Origin: an uncultured Coprococcus sp.
Lineage (GTDB): Bacteria > Bacillota > Clostridia > Lachnospirales > Lachnospiraceae
Assembly (NCBI GenBank): GCA_900548215.1
Contig: URJI01000008.1
Location: 1 to 49,463 of the forward strand
DNA length: 49,463 nt
Direction of reading: 5' to 3'
Shown here: piece after piece, positions 49,342-49,463 of the stretch
Numbering within the stretch: the stretch's first letter is position 1
Layout of the letters: each line of letters begins with the position of its first letter
The notes under the pieces: generated by a model
Told to the model about the DNA's origin: nothing
What the model saw: the letters and a program-made list of their open reading frames with translations, nothing else
Database searches by the model: none
Made by a program: the position numbers and the translations under genes

Positions 49342-49463
49342 CGGACGCGTCCTGAGGATGAAGATAACTACACTGTATGGTTTGAAATCACGCTTGTCTG
49401 TCAGCCTCTCAGACATTTCCAACGTGCATGCGGCTTCAAGTGCGATAAGGGCGTCTGCGCTCT
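49243..49463 (-). CDS. Possible partial gene convergent with hemW
   Basis: A minus-strand frame is open from the window edge for 72 codons, to a TGA at 49243-49245, and overlaps the last 99 bases of hemW. The residues read SADALIALEAACTLEMSERL near the edge; I do not recognise a family. It may be real coding at 49342-49463 that happens to run on into hemW, or chance. The expected hrcA is not visible on the plus strand. Confidence 0.25.
   Translation of the reverse strand, partial: SADALIALEAACTLEMSERLTDKRDFKPYSVVIFILRTRPSILYEKVGKDRVAHVNSFFCEADQAVVVFEVA

Overview
The window looks like a low-GC, endospore-forming Firmicute, most probably a Lachnospiraceae close to Coprococcus (the genus is inference). 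Support comes from a division/cell-wall cluster in Firmicute order, a spoIIA operon followed by spoVA, a gpr-spoIIP-lepA-hemW block, strong AGGAGG-type ribosome sites, and TTGACA/TATAAT promoters with 17-bp spacers. I see no rRNA, tRNA or CRISPR array. Apart from the left edge the region is chromosomal backbone.

Layout. (1) 1-1.8 kb: the int end of an integrative element (partial gene, excisionase, tyrosine recombinase) abutting ychF. (2) 1.8-4.2 kb: ychF and lgt. (3) 4.4-17.4 kb: a compact dcw cluster, mraZ-rsmH-ftsL-two tandem class B PBPs-mraY-murD-ftsW/spoVE-divIB-ftsZ, without murE, murF, murG, murB or ftsA. A consensus promoter and an array of GTGG boxes lie before mraZ. A terminator-like hairpin lies inside the cluster after ftsL. 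ftsZ has its own promoter. (4) 17.5-22.3 kb: nnr, alr, a MazF toxin without a visible antitoxin, a CBS/CorC protein and yebC. (5) 22.5-26 kb: a heterodimeric ABC exporter with one degenerate ATP site. (6) 26-31.4 kb: an argD-like aminotransferase behind a region rich in inverted repeats, then queF, folC, a 48-residue protein and a zinc-ribbon/TPR membrane protein. (7) 31.5-40.1 kb: sporulation genes spoIIAA-spoIIAB-sigF and spoVAA-AB-AC. The spoVA set is then interrupted by a DUF3783-like gene, a VanW-family protein and a divergent ClC channel before spoVAD-spoVAE. (8) 40.2-43 kb: a class A PBP on the minus strand. (9) 43.2-49.3 kb: an unknown 103-residue protein, then gpr, spoIIP, lepA and hemW. 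After hemW the usual hrcA is not seen.

How the genes fit together. Most of the window serves envelope growth and division (lipid II synthesis, septal and elongation synthases, D-alanine supply, lipoprotein maturation) and sporulation/germination (SpoIIAB/SpoIIAA control of sigma-F, SpoIIP in engulfment, SpoVA channel for dipicolinate, GPR for degrading small acid-soluble proteins). The most unusual signal is an inverted repeat with 21-bp arms. Its 3' arm covers the spoVAA start codons and its 5' arm contains a sigma-G-like -10. Read-through transcripts from sigF could therefore fold and hide the start, while transcripts begun at that promoter would lack most of the 5' arm. A second, perfect 21-bp inverted repeat lies in the argD leader. 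Several envelope proteins here end in acidic or repeat-rich low-complexity tails.
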